Origin: Arbacia lixula
Lineage: Eukaryota > Echinodermata > Echinoidea > Arbacioida > Arbaciidae
DNA length: 64,000 nucleotides
NCBI GenBank assembly: GCA_963669155.1
Contig: OZ022583.1
Location: forward strand, 958,179 to 1,022,178
Direction of reading: 5' to 3'
Shown here: positions 21,001 through 28,300 of the stretch, piece after piece
Layout of the letters: each line of letters opens with the position of its first letter
Numbering within the stretch: the first letter of the stretch is position 1
Notes under the pieces: generated by a model
What the model was told of the DNA's origin: nothing
The model's database searches: none
The model's input: only the letters and a program-made list of their open reading frames with translations
Translations under genes and position numbers: made by a program

Positions 21001-22169
21001 CCTGAATGTCTTGAATTTTTATGAGGCGGCGGTCATCATAGATCAAAGGAAGTATATCCGAGCGCAATCCATCCATGATAGGTACATGCTCGGACTAACC
21101 TCGGACAAGGGTGATGGTCACCCTAATTTGCATTTTATGAATATGCAAATGAGCTTATCGATTTTTGGGGAAACGCAAAAATCATAACATTTATCTTTTC
21201 AATTATGGTCAAATAATGAAATTTCAATAATGGCCGCCCTAATTTGCATATCATGAATATGCAAATGAGTAAATCGTCTTGTCTTTGGCCTGATCTGATC
21301 AAGGACCCTGAAAACCTAGGGGTAGACACAAAAATCACACGTTTATCTTTCCAAGTAAGAAAGTTGTGGTCAGTAATGGATTTCCTAATTTGCAAATTGT
21401 GAATATGCAAATGAGTATCTGATTCAGAGACCCTGAAAACTTGGGGGTAGACACACAAATCATACATTTACCTTTTCAAATAAACAAGTTGTGGTCAAAT
21501 TAAGAAATTTCAGTAATGGCAGCCCTAATTTGCATATTACGCAAAATGCCCAAGGGTGCCAAGCTGGCATCATGCAGATTCTTAATCTGCGCCGTTCAAA
21601 GATACGATTTCCGCAAAAAAAAAAACTTTGTGGGGACACCAAAGCCATGTTCATCCAAAATAGAGCTGTTCACAATCGGTTTTATTCCATCCCATTCTTT
21701 TTTCCAGGCCATCGTGTTCCCGTACCTGGTCGTTTCCAGTAACCTCCTTTACGGCATCGCCTCTTTCGCCATGTGTATTGAGATCAGTGGAGTCTTCCTA
21801 CATAGCCGCATTCTCCTCCTCATGTACGACTTCGAGCGACGAGGGCTCATTTGGAACGCCAACGCGTTTCTTAACTTGGCGACTTTCATCGTGGTGAGAC
21901 TTGGCCTGATTGTGTACATCATCATCTGGTCGCTGGCTCACAAGCGGGAGATGCCGCAGATGGCCGGGGCGCTCTTCCCGTGGATTGCTGTTGTCATTCT
22001 CTGCATGAACCTCGTAATCTTTCGGCGACTGATTACCAGCGACTACATCATGAGGTCGAAAGCGTCAACGCAATCGTCATCGCCATCGTCGTCATCGTCA
22101 CAATCATCAACATCGAAGGAGGGTGATGTGCAGGACTTACAGGAGAAAGAACTTATCCTTGAGATGTGA
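5872..22169 (+). CDS. TLC gene A: TLCD1/TLCD2-type TLC-domain membrane protein (4 exons)
   Basis: Coding exons are 5872-6062, 6702-6784, 8578-8660 and 21708-22169. All introns are GT-AG, the phases are 2, 1 and 0, and the total of 819 nt gives 272 aa. Seen: an N-terminal hydrophobic segment (about residues 8-25), the KWRN entry of the TLC domain (43-46), further hydrophobic segments near 47-70, 84-100, 116-142, 172-194 and 204-224, a paired His at 116-117, and the family-like block EISGVFLHSRILLLMYDF (144-161). The tail has a Ser-rich run encoded by a TCATCG-like repeat and then acidic residues. Known: TLCD1/TLCD2 and nematode FLD-1 are multipass membrane proteins that limit long-chain polyunsaturated phospholipids and so tune membrane fluidity. 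The ceramide-synthase HHxxDD motif is absent, so a ceramide synthase is unlikely. The ATG context (catcATGG) is good. Intron 3 is 13 kb because of an antisense BEL/Pao insertion. An ATTAAA at 22231 could be the poly(A) signal. Orthology to TLCD1 versus TLCD2 is not resolved. Confidence 0.88.
6702..6784 (+). CDS. TLC gene A exon 2
   Basis: This 83-bp exon sits between an AG acceptor at 6700-6701 and a GTAAGA donor. It encodes a loop (LIHDQINVISREAEALLCLS) leading into the next membrane segment. Its length and phase match exon 2 of the downstream paralogue exactly. Confidence 0.85.
7977..8212. mobile_element. Fold-back MITE (236 bp) in intron 2 of TLC gene A
   Basis: Perfect outer arms TTAGTCTAGGTT and AACCTAGACTAA continue as about 110-bp imperfect inverted repeats containing aacagcgcgct, cgcgatct and ttgccagccca. 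Only a short A/T-rich loop lies near 8095. No coding capacity is present. Confidence 0.8.
8578..8660 (+). CDS. TLC gene A exon 3
   Basis: This 83-bp exon follows a pyrimidine-rich acceptor (ttttcag) and ends at a GTAAGA donor. It encodes GYLLYDIVDLI at the start and VLHHSL at the end, with the paired His conserved in the paralogue. It is phase 0 at its 3' end. Confidence 0.87.
9090..9300 (+). repeat. Purine-rich (G)n/(GA)n stretch in intron 3 of TLC gene A
   Basis: Three G homopolymers of 9-15 bases are separated by GA-rich sequence. Confidence 0.8.
9918..10152 (+). mobile_element. MITE family M1, single-arm copy
   Basis: Shares ttgacacatcataaagtca, acttttggaca and aacaatggtcattgtgca with the left arm of the full copy at 23558-24064. 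Confidence 0.7.
10513..10973. mobile_element. Tc1/mariner-like MITE (461 bp)
   Basis: Terminal inverted repeats begin CAGTGTGTCCCA and run about 28 bp with few mismatches. Both ends abut TA (10511-10512 and 10974-10975), the Tc1/mariner target duplication. There is no transposase frame; a 109-codon minus-strand ORF overlapping it is AT-rich and not family-like. Confidence 0.85.
11095..11665 (-). repeat. Dispersed repeat R1, copy 2, second piece
   Basis: This continues the R1 copy split by the BEL/Pao insertion. It matches copy 1 from about 4940 to 5513 in complement, including the segment ending cacatccctg. Confidence 0.75.
11666..12531 (-). repeat. 3' LTR of the BEL/Pao element
   Basis: This 866-bp left copy is the downstream LTR on the minus strand and should supply the polyadenylation signal. 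It is AT-rich and otherwise collinear with the right LTR without indels. Confidence 0.95.
12532..13742 (-). other. Long AT-rich non-coding stretch between Pol stop and 3' LTR
   Basis: About 1.2 kb inside the element has no extended minus-strand frame and no recognisable envelope gene. Its composition resembles the LTR. It may be a 3' untranslated region or a decayed extra gene. Confidence 0.6.
13743..14255 (-). pseudogene. BEL/Pao Pol C-terminal part (integrase tail, DUF5641-like) in a shifted frame
   Basis: This frame is open from about 14255 to a stop at 13743, with its first ATG at 14210. It encodes the conserved tail of BEL/Pao Pol: an EAVINGRPLT block, TPNHLLL, a WRQIQYLADIFWHRW block, and GDVVLVMENLPRNQW. 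In intact relatives this is fused to the integrase core. Here a 1- or 2-base difference puts it out of frame with the main ORF, so the product is probably split. A sequencing error remains possible. Confidence 0.85.
14237..19264 (-). CDS. BEL/Pao Gag-Pol polyprotein, main frame (1675 aa, C-terminus cut off by frame break)
   Basis: Seen in order: charged Gln/Glu-rich coiled coil (about 85-145); Gag core of the DUF1759 type (about 220-400); zinc knuckle CYNCLTPGHMAGRC (473-486) after a CPLC pair; retroviral-type aspartic protease with LLDSGS (563-568); reverse transcriptase with ADIKAMFHQV (897-906) and catalytic YVDD (977-980); RNase H with FSDASEKAYGA (1157-1167), ELMAA and YWTDST; integrase zinc-binding HHCC region (about 1475-1517); and DDE core with VGVDCFGPF, RSDNGTNF and the Glu in GGSWE (1657-1661). 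All catalytic residues expected for the family are present. The frame ends at a TAA right after the integrase core, and the expected C-terminal part continues in another frame. Confidence 0.95.
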   Translation of the reverse strand: MSLLSQTADEETLVQEQEIASQEDSRDGGHSNEDVIADKQAARHKDGAHPDNEEVCADDISPHDSASQVASRTSSMSSSSRMRAMARRAALEAEAAALQEQQELELEEMMLRQKKVQLMMRTKLRIATAEEQVYADFVDMKSQVKSCHSVVKQQKVAKPAEKCESTLTYPLSHQEPESSKTSPSEPVKKATSLEPELVQMLHEGQQQQQRLFESMMLPRAELMVYDGNPLTYWEFWRAFENSVDETSVPASVKLNHLFHNCTGEARKVLHGCMVMNPGEGYKQAKFLLRQRFGNSLNITEAWMRKVTEGEKILPHNKVALREMADELRVCQQTLHAMGHKDELSSQTTLVKIIERLPHYLRGRWIRVVSRVRQEYRQPRFEDVVDFIQEVADEVNDPVYGRLMGKMPSNQMTAQPFRKGKDQGTRAYAVNSTPQQDTKTCPLCSMEHTLIRCEKFRDLKPADRFKVAQTKKLCYNCLTPGHMAGRCRVSRTCTVPGCKRKHTKFLHVEEESTNPPMDSSSANQPTVSSNTTGAGGLGRRVALPIVPVRVRAGNGKTYVDTCALLDSGSTSTFCTEEIAKAVGAQGHLQRLKISTLEKADSPTDCMVVSLQVEGTSTGSKINLPRVFTKQDINISSSNLARSEDVSSYKYLDGISFPCMSSTKIGLLIGQDVPEALVPLDSRFGQQGQVYATRTALGWTLNGPLQISEEARAHSSFISNDIALEDQVKKFWSMEGAEFLHSKHSEMSVNDKKVIKMWEDDIYLKDGHYHLPIPLRDDPPKLPNNYNMAEKRLQSLKRRLTKESTLYDKYSHGMAELISEGYAEEVPESAVDSEGPVWYLPHHPVFNPNKPDKTRIVFDCAATQNERSLNSEVRQGPDLTNALVGVLLRFRQHPVAVMADIKAMFHQVRVPPKQCNLLRFLWWKNGDLEQQPKVYRMTVHLFGGTWSPSACSFALRQVSQDNEADFSPAALKAVEHNFYVDDCLISAENEGTAIQLTAELRGLVQRGGFHLTKWTSNNPRVVESVPEEERAKEVKGVDLNHEAMPVERALGVSWNLELDCFEYKMSPKDKPLTRRGMLSIVSSIYDPCGYACPFVLQAKLILQELTAMKLGWDEPIPALLIQRWQRWLDELPRMEGFRVNRCLKPHDLGEVRDYQLHHFSDASEKAYGAASYLRMTSTTGQVHTSLVFAKSRVAPLKKVTIPRLELMAAALSAQLDQMIRRELDLPIGETVYWTDSTIVLQYVKNEDKRFHTFVANRVAIIHGASEPRQWRHVESGFNPADDVSRGLAADDLQSSQRWLQGPDFLQYDKREWPTGPDLKRSTLEKDKEVKDIKPGVFAASDSECNDVMDKLITRCSSWYKLKRKVAWIHRVMRHLRGERQMMKQLVADDLRQAESSILRYVQKGSFPEEHEILEENLKKGEVRPIKKSSSLSKLDPKMTDDGLMRVGGRLRNASLPEQAKHPIILPKKHHVVHLLVRHFHITAAHCGREHVLSLLRQQFWVIRGRVAVRHVLRSCVVCRIMSASPSAQKMGDLPDDRVKAEKPPFTNVGVDCFGPFLVKQGRSQVKRYGCIFTCLVVRAVHIEILHSLETDSFLNGLQRFIARRGQPEVIRSDNGTNFVGADRELREGIQRWNQQKIHDHLLQRGIDWKFNPPTASHMGGSWERQIRTTRKIIGALY
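19298..20163 (-). repeat. 5' LTR of the BEL/Pao element
   Basis: This 866-bp LTR is the right copy and the upstream one on the minus strand. It begins TGTTGG and ends CCTTAACA when read on minus. It should carry the element's promoter and lies only 33 bp before the Gag start codon. It differs from the other LTR at roughly three sites, clustered around 19950-20070. Confidence 0.95.
20164..20334 (-). repeat. Dispersed repeat R1, copy 2, first piece
   Basis: This is the complement of the first part of R1 copy 1. The copy is interrupted by the BEL/Pao element exactly at the ctttc target duplication and resumes at 11665. Confidence 0.75.
20335..21086. repeat. Long inverted repeat, 143-bp arms around a 466-bp spacer
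   Basis: The arms 20335-20477 and 20944-21086 are about 90% identical in opposite orientation. Either they form the ends of a decayed DNA transposon, or this is an inverted duplication. The arms give near-identical conceptual peptides (ending in a conserved RAQSIHDR block), which follows from the DNA identity and is not evidence of coding. Confidence 0.8.
21110..21545 (+). repeat. Degenerate tandem units with octamer palindromes
   Basis: Four diverged units each contain cctaatttgca followed within about 10 bases by atatgcaaatgag (the fourth lacks the second half). Neighbouring shared text includes ggtagacaca and accctgaaaac. ATTTGCAT/ATGCAAAT is the POU-factor octamer. The array ends about 160 bp before exon 4 of TLC gene A. 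Confidence 0.7.
21708..22169 (+). CDS. TLC gene A exon 4 (terminal)
   Basis: The last coding exon starts after ttttttccag and stops at TGA 22167-22169. It encodes the final three or so membrane segments, the FLHSRILLLMY block and a cytosolic-looking Ser-rich and acidic tail. A cluster of octamer palindromes lies 170-600 bp upstream. Confidence 0.9.
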   Translation, partial: AIVFPYLVVSSNLLYGIASFAMCIEISGVFLHSRILLLMYDFERRGLIWNANAFLNLATFIVVRLGLIVYIIIWSLAHKREMPQMAGALFPWIAVVILCMNLVIFRRLITSDYIMRSKASTQSSSPSSSSSQSSTSKEGDVQDLQEKELILEM

Positions 22170-22344
22170 CTCAAAGATGTGATATATGTATATACTGACC
22201 TCTGTTTATGCAAAAGGTACTACTATGGTGATTAAATCAATGTCATGTCTGTCAGCCAATCAAGAAACAGGATTATTGAAATGAGGTAAAAAGCGGAATG
22301 TTTGTCATGAAATCATGAGAAGCTCCCTCTTTCTCTCAAGAAAC

Positions 22345-22785
22345 AGATTTTCAACCAGTGCACCATACATGTGCTCTCTTATGGGGAAGAAACATGGACC
22401 ACAACTAAGAGACTAGAGAGAAAACTTAGAGTAACTGAAAGGGCTATGGAAAGAATTATGATTGGTGTTATAAAGAGGGACAAAGTTAGAAACCAGGATT
22501 TGAGAAAGAAAACCAAAGTACGGGACATACAGGAAATTAAATCGAAGAAATGGAGGTGGGCTGGTCATCTGGCCAGGAGGAAAGAAGATAGATGGACATA
22601 TAAATTAACCATCTGGACCCCCCAGAGGTAACACCAGAAGAAGAGGCAGGCAAAGTAGGAGGTGGGTTGACGATATTAGAGAATAATGGTAGTATGACAT
22701 GGAAACGAACGGCACAAGATAGATCAAAATGGAAAAATGATGAGGAGGCCATCTTTCAGCAGGGGAGAGAAATAGGCTATATACA
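22345..22785 (+). mobile_element. LINE 3' fragment (reverse transcriptase C-terminal tail)
   Basis: The translation reads FNQCTIHVLSYGEETWT, RKLRVTERAMERIMIGV, KSKKWRWAGHLARRKEDRW and, after a frame change near 22628, RRRGRQSRRWVDDI and AQDRSKW. This is the well-known C-terminal block of RTE/Jockey-type LINE reverse transcriptases. It lies about 175 bp after the stop of TLC gene A and may be in its 3' UTR. The end is marked by a GATA microsatellite. It is truncated and frameshifted. Confidence 0.85.
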
Positions 22786-22836
22786 TGTAGATAGATAGAT
22801 AGATAGATAGAGAGATAGAGAGATAGAGAGATAGAT
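22786..22836 (+). repeat. (GATA)n / GATAGA microsatellite
   Basis: GATA units followed by GATAGAGA variants form the tail of the adjacent LINE fragment, as is usual for RTE-type 3' ends. Confidence 0.9.
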
Positions 22837-23557
22837 AAACAAGTTACTGAGTATGAAGGTTCATGAAATAACAACCAACGAAAAGAGAAGAAGAAGATTA
22901 TTATCTAACATTGTCCCATAGATTCTGTCATATAAGTTCATCCATTCAACAATCCATTCCACCGTTCATTCAATCGTTTATTCAACTATTCGTTCATCCA
23001 CTCATTCAATAATCTTTGGATAATATTCAAAAGATTGTAACTGATTAAATTCAAAATCAAATTATGAACTTATTGCGATTAATTTATTTGTTTTAGTTGT
23101 CCTAAAATGAAGAGTAACTGATGTGACTCCGTGACATTGCTTTACCATATACCCGCCTTTGCTTCTGCCGTATGTACCTCAGCTCTGGAGGCTTTTACAG
23201 GAACATGCCAGTACCAGCAATCACACACATGTAACACTGTCACATGCACCCCCTATCATGCTTAAGAATGTTTCCATTCATAAAATCATCGCTCACATGA
23301 ATTCGGAACTCATTTTATGGATATAAATTTGGAGTATAAAACTAAAACTTGGTAAATATTCCTGTATAAACATCATTTTATTTTACAACTTTGTCGATTT
23401 ATCACTTCAACGTTAATCCGTGCAAACGATACAATATGCTCATGTTCCACGTGAGATGAATAATGAGTTTTCCCTTTTTTTGTTTTTATTCTTCACATGA
23501 TTAGTATGTAATGTACTAGGTGTTAACATTTTCTTGTTGAAACATTTGAAGAATAAT

Positions 23558-24064
23558 AACAAATCAGTTTCAACTCACCTCAAACTGAAATTGACACATC
23601 ATAAAGTCAGGGATGTGAAATTTCATTGATTACTTTTTTTAAATAATCTTTGGAATATGTAATGAAATTTTCACTTTTGGACAAATTTGGATCTGAGAAT
23701 TGTGTGCAGGCCTTTCAGATAATTAATACAGAGCACAACAATGGTCATTGTGCACTACACATGCCAACCCGCACTCTTTTCTGCCAGAAGAATCATGCAT
23801 TATTAATGACACGGTGATAGCAGTTGTTAGTGGATTAACAGGTGTCATACACAATGGTCATTGGTGTGCTCTCAATTAACTTTCTAATACACACAAATTG
23901 TGATGTCCAAATTTGTCCAAAAGTGAAAATCTCATTAAATATTCCAAAGATTTTTACAACAAAAGTGATCAATGTATTTTCACTATACCTGTCTGTAAAG
24001 AAATTGACATACCTTGACTTTATGATGTGTCAATTTCAGCTTGATTGGTGTTGAAAGTGATTTT
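23558..24064. mobile_element. MITE family M1, copy with both long inverted arms
   Basis: Two arms of about 200 bp are inverted repeats (aaatcagtttcaac against gttgaaagtgattt at the ends; acacatcataaagtca and caatggtcattg inside). The centre is about 80 bp. Related single arms occur at 9918 and 41444. Confidence 0.8.
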
Positions 24065-24613
24065 TAATGTGCTGTGGGGATTGAGAGGGTGTAGGATTAA
24101 GTCATGGGGGGGGGGGGGGCTTAACAATCATGGGTAGGGATGGTTCAGACGTTTGAACAACTATGAATAGGGAGGGATTCAAGGTTTTCATTTAAATTAT
24201 TCCGTAACTATTCATTCACCGTGCCGATTGAAAGTTATCTGATTATAAATTACTGTTCAATTACGTAGAATATTTTCACTTAATATATCTTATTTTAGTA
24301 GTTTAATAGAGATCTATTGCATGATTGTTTTGTTTGATTTTGTTGACACATTAAAAATACATTGTATACAAATATTTGTTGATGGAATAAAAAATAAATA
24401 TCATTGACAAGCGAAAGAAATGTAACCATATATTTGCATTCCATCATTAAGCATTTCTTCTCAAACTGTTAACTACTCGAAATAGGTCTATGTAATCAGA
24501 CCTAGTATCATTAGAATTTCATGTGATAATTACTGGTCACAGTGCATTTCGCTTCATTTTTAGCATTTCTTAATCATAGTCATTCTTCATATGCAATTAT
24601 GGATCTACAGTTA

Positions 24614-24870
24614 AGCTAGTCGCTAATGAAACATTCAACATTCCATTCCATTCGAAATGTTACTTGCGCCGACAAAATGCTCTCAAATCCAAGTAACGGA
24701 GGGGCACCCCCCCCCCCCCCCCCCTCTCTACAGGTAAGCTACATAGTCGCTAATGAAACATTCAACATTCAATTCCATTCCATTCAAAATATTTGTGCCG
24801 ACAAAATGCACTCAAAACGAAGTAAACGAGGGGCATACCCCACGCCCCCCCCCCCCCCCCACTTTTTTTT
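24614..24870 (+). repeat. Direct duplication of a ~125-bp unit with poly-C junctions
   Basis: Two units both start gtcgctaatgaaacattcaacatt, share gccgacaaaatgc and end in gaggggca plus a C homopolymer. The second is followed by a T homopolymer. It lies just before the 5' region of TLC gene B. Confidence 0.8.
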
Positions 24871-24889
24871 TTTTTTTCTATACAGTGGC

Positions 24890-25204
24890 AGTACGGCGCC
24901 CACATCTGTGTACAGGGTCTGTACACAATGCACAAGTTGAATGTCGGCATGCATTCATGTGGGTGCGGCCGGTCGCTATGGTACGATCATGGCCTTGGAT
25001 CGTCCCACGCCCACATGGTCTAGAACTGGTACGAAAGGACACAATCGGTTGGCCGTCTTCCGGCGTCGTGCGAGCAAATATGCATGCATATCGCATAGCA
25101 GCACATGATTAGCATCTAGCGTATACGTACACAAGCAGCAACGGCCGCGGATTTCGAGTGTCACGTCTTCAGGCTATATTCGGGAGGAGCTGCCCAACTT
25201 CAAG
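24890..25204 (+). promoter_or_regulatory. Candidate 5' region / promoter of TLC gene B
   Basis: A GC- and CpG-richer patch runs up to the start codon and contrasts with the AT-rich DNA upstream. It holds an atatgcatgcatat palindrome near 25079. The TSS cannot be placed; the call rests on composition and position only. Confidence 0.35.
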
Positions 25205-25392
25205 ATGATGATCCTTTCCGACATCAGCATTACAACGACATGTTTGTCGTTTGCTGGTTTCTTCTGTCTCAACAAATCGTTAAATGCTCTAACCCCTCCC
25301 GAGAAATATGCTGATAAATCGCGACATAAATGGCGGAATGCGATTTGCTCGTTGGTACACGCCCTGATTGTGGGAATCTATGGCACATACTG
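25205..25392 (+). CDS. TLC gene B exon 1
   Basis: This exon carries the start codon, the first membrane segment ([17 protein letters not shown]) and the KWRN motif. It ends in TG before GTAAGT, the same split Cys codon as in gene A. Confidence 0.88.
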
Positions 25393-28300
25393 GTAAGTTG
25401 TCCCGCCGTAGCTCCGGTGGAGCTTTACATCAGCGGAGCTGGTCAACGGGTACCCACCCGCACGTATTTACCGTCTGTGATTATGTAGTTGTATATATCT
25501 ACTAGTACTAGTATTACACTAGTAAAAATTAATGATTAGGAGAAATTCAGAGATGTCAGTTAGAAATAGGTTTATAGCACAGAGAGGATCAAATTTTATG
25601 AACCACTTGCAAAGCTGGGGGCCTTAAAGCTTAATTGTGCTTTTGTCTGTGACTGTGTGTGTGCATGACTGTATGCATGTACGTGTATTTCTCATGTAGG
25701 CTAAGTCTACAAAAATGCGAGGGCAATCATCATACGTAGCTTGAGCCTCAGCCTCGGGAACTCCCTTTGTATTGTTTTATAAAGTGTAGACTCAAGTATC
25801 AAGTTAGAGAAATCGGTCTATAGTTTGTCAGGTCACTCTTTACACCAGACTTGTGAATTGGGGTGACGAGTGCCTGTTTCCACTGGGTTGGAACAATCCC
25901 GGTGTCGTAGCTTATCATTTGAGGTAGATTCACTCTGTGTTATGTTTGAATAGGACTTTTGTCAATGCCAATTTAGTGCATTAATATCAAGATAAATGAT
26001 ATTTACAATTACATGTAATTTTAGACATACAGGTAGATGTAGTGCAGTCTGTCTTTATTGTTTTTATTTTGTAGGTAGAGTGTACTAAATAGTAGGCCTA
26101 CATGTATTTACTATTACAGGTACTATACATGGACTTGTGTTATTGATGGATACTTACTAATTCCTTACCAATGTGAATATTTATTTTACAATTGTAACCT
26201 GGATGTCACCAAGCATTGCTGTAAACTCTCTGCTCTAGCTTCTTCTCAAATCCTGTGTTACAAGAGGATCTGGTCAATGGCTACACCTTGGGGTCAGAGG
26301 TCATCATTGCCCTGTCTGGAGGTAAGTATCAAGCCTGGCACAAAAGCCACGTTGCTCTATAAGTTTTCAAGAAGGTAAAAAGTAACTGCTGAAACTACTG
26401 ATTCCTCCCGAGTGTTGTGACTTTTGCAAATGAGTTACCCTGTCTTTAAAGAGCATTAGTTTATTAGTTTTCAATTATAATGTAAAAATTGAATTTTAAC
26501 CTTCATTTCACTCACAGGGTTTATTTGAAGTACAGGTTGTCCTTTAGTTAATATAGATAAGTCAAAAATAGAATGTTAGCCTCCATTTCACTCGCAGTAT
26601 TTATTCAAAGTGCAGGTACCAGAAGGTCATAAAACAAATTTTTTACTTTCACAGAAGTCGTATTTATCTTGAATATTTATTTGATATTACATGAACAGTG
26701 GTTGCAGTTTCAATGTTTTCAAGTCAAGTGTTATATCATGTTTTCAGTCTTATTGTTACAGTGTACCGTATATGCCCTATTTTTCGCGGGGTTATTATTT
26801 CCCCAAATTTCGCGAGTCCGGTGCTTTTCGCAAATTTAGCAACACACGGAACTAAATGAAAACGATAAACTAATATTACTAGTACCTCACGATCATGAAT
26901 TTAACCGCTAGCGAAATTGACGAGAAGTCCCGATTCACAAAAAAATTAGACTTGCAAAATGTATGGCGTATACAGTATATGGTTTGATTACAGTGCAACA
27001 CTTGGTCTACATCACCAAACTGATCTCATAGAAATCCGACTGAATCAATGGAAGAGCTACATGCATATTGGCCTGTATTCTGAACAGAGGTTTCACTTAA
27101 TACATGTATGTATTGAACCTGGACCAACTTTACGGGATGCCAAAGAAAACAACATGAAGCATTATCATTGATTTTGTAAACGGAATCACCATGGTATATT
27201 ACAGTTATAGTAAATAGTGGTAGTAAAATACGAGCTGTGATTAGCTAGATTGGTACCACGTGACCTCCATTCGAAAAGTTATAGTACGATATTGTGCATA
27301 TGTACAATATAACTTTCAACTTTTGGAGGGTAAACCCTGTGTTAAATGAATGGGGAGAATCACACTGCATACTTGTAGGGTGCATTGCTCATTGCGTATT
27401 TACACCACACGCGTGTTAATTGGTCATTTGTATTCGCGTTGCAAAAGGCAAGGAAACTAAAAGCATTGTGACGTCACATTCGACACTGCTCTTTACAAAT
27501 AAAATCTGTGACTTGGCTATGGCAAAAATCATAAAGGGGGACTTACATGTAGATCAAGGGATCTATTTACTATAATAAATAGTGAATGCTCTATCATGCA
27601 ATATTACTGGATGATATGAACTCAATATAAAATTATCCCTCCTGCAGGTCTATTTCACCTCGGCCTTCGGCCTTGGTGAAATAAACCTGCACTCAGGATA
27701 ATTTTATATTTGTCGTAGATATAATCCAGGAATATGTACAATAGATTGTACACTTTTTATATGATATATTTTTATTTTGTCCACATAAAAAAATTACAGC
27801 AACTATTTGAAATCACCCACTGTAAATAGGCCTTTGTGTTGATTTCTTTTGTTGTCTTTCTATGTATTCATGAACAGGCTACTTTGCATATGACACCCTG
27901 GATCTGATGGCTCACAACACGCTGTCTACATCCTGGCCACTCTATGCTCACCACTTGACTGTAAGTGCACGCAATGCCCTGGGGTGGTGTTCCGAAATTC
28001 CTCCTAAGTTTTCTCCTTAGTTCCCAAGTTAGGAGGTGCCTGAGAGAGCCGAAATTGGTATTCCAGAATGTCCTCCTAGGACTCTCTCAATGCAAATTAG
28101 GGAGGGTTTGACCATGCCCAGTGCGCATTTATTAGAGCCACTAGAGGAAAGTGTTTCATTTATGAACAGCCAATCACAATCACAACATCTCATCGAGACT
28201 TTCCCCTAGGTTTCATTCTAAGTCTGTGGATGCGCAACTATGTGCGTGCACATCAATCATGTATGCGCACCTATTCAAATGAATGCTCCTCTTTTTTATT

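Noticed and set aside
20288-21187. Two similar frames on opposite strands (shared RAQSIHDR block)
   Set aside because: The similarity follows from the inverted DNA repeat; differences are not concentrated at third positions and no protein family is recognised.
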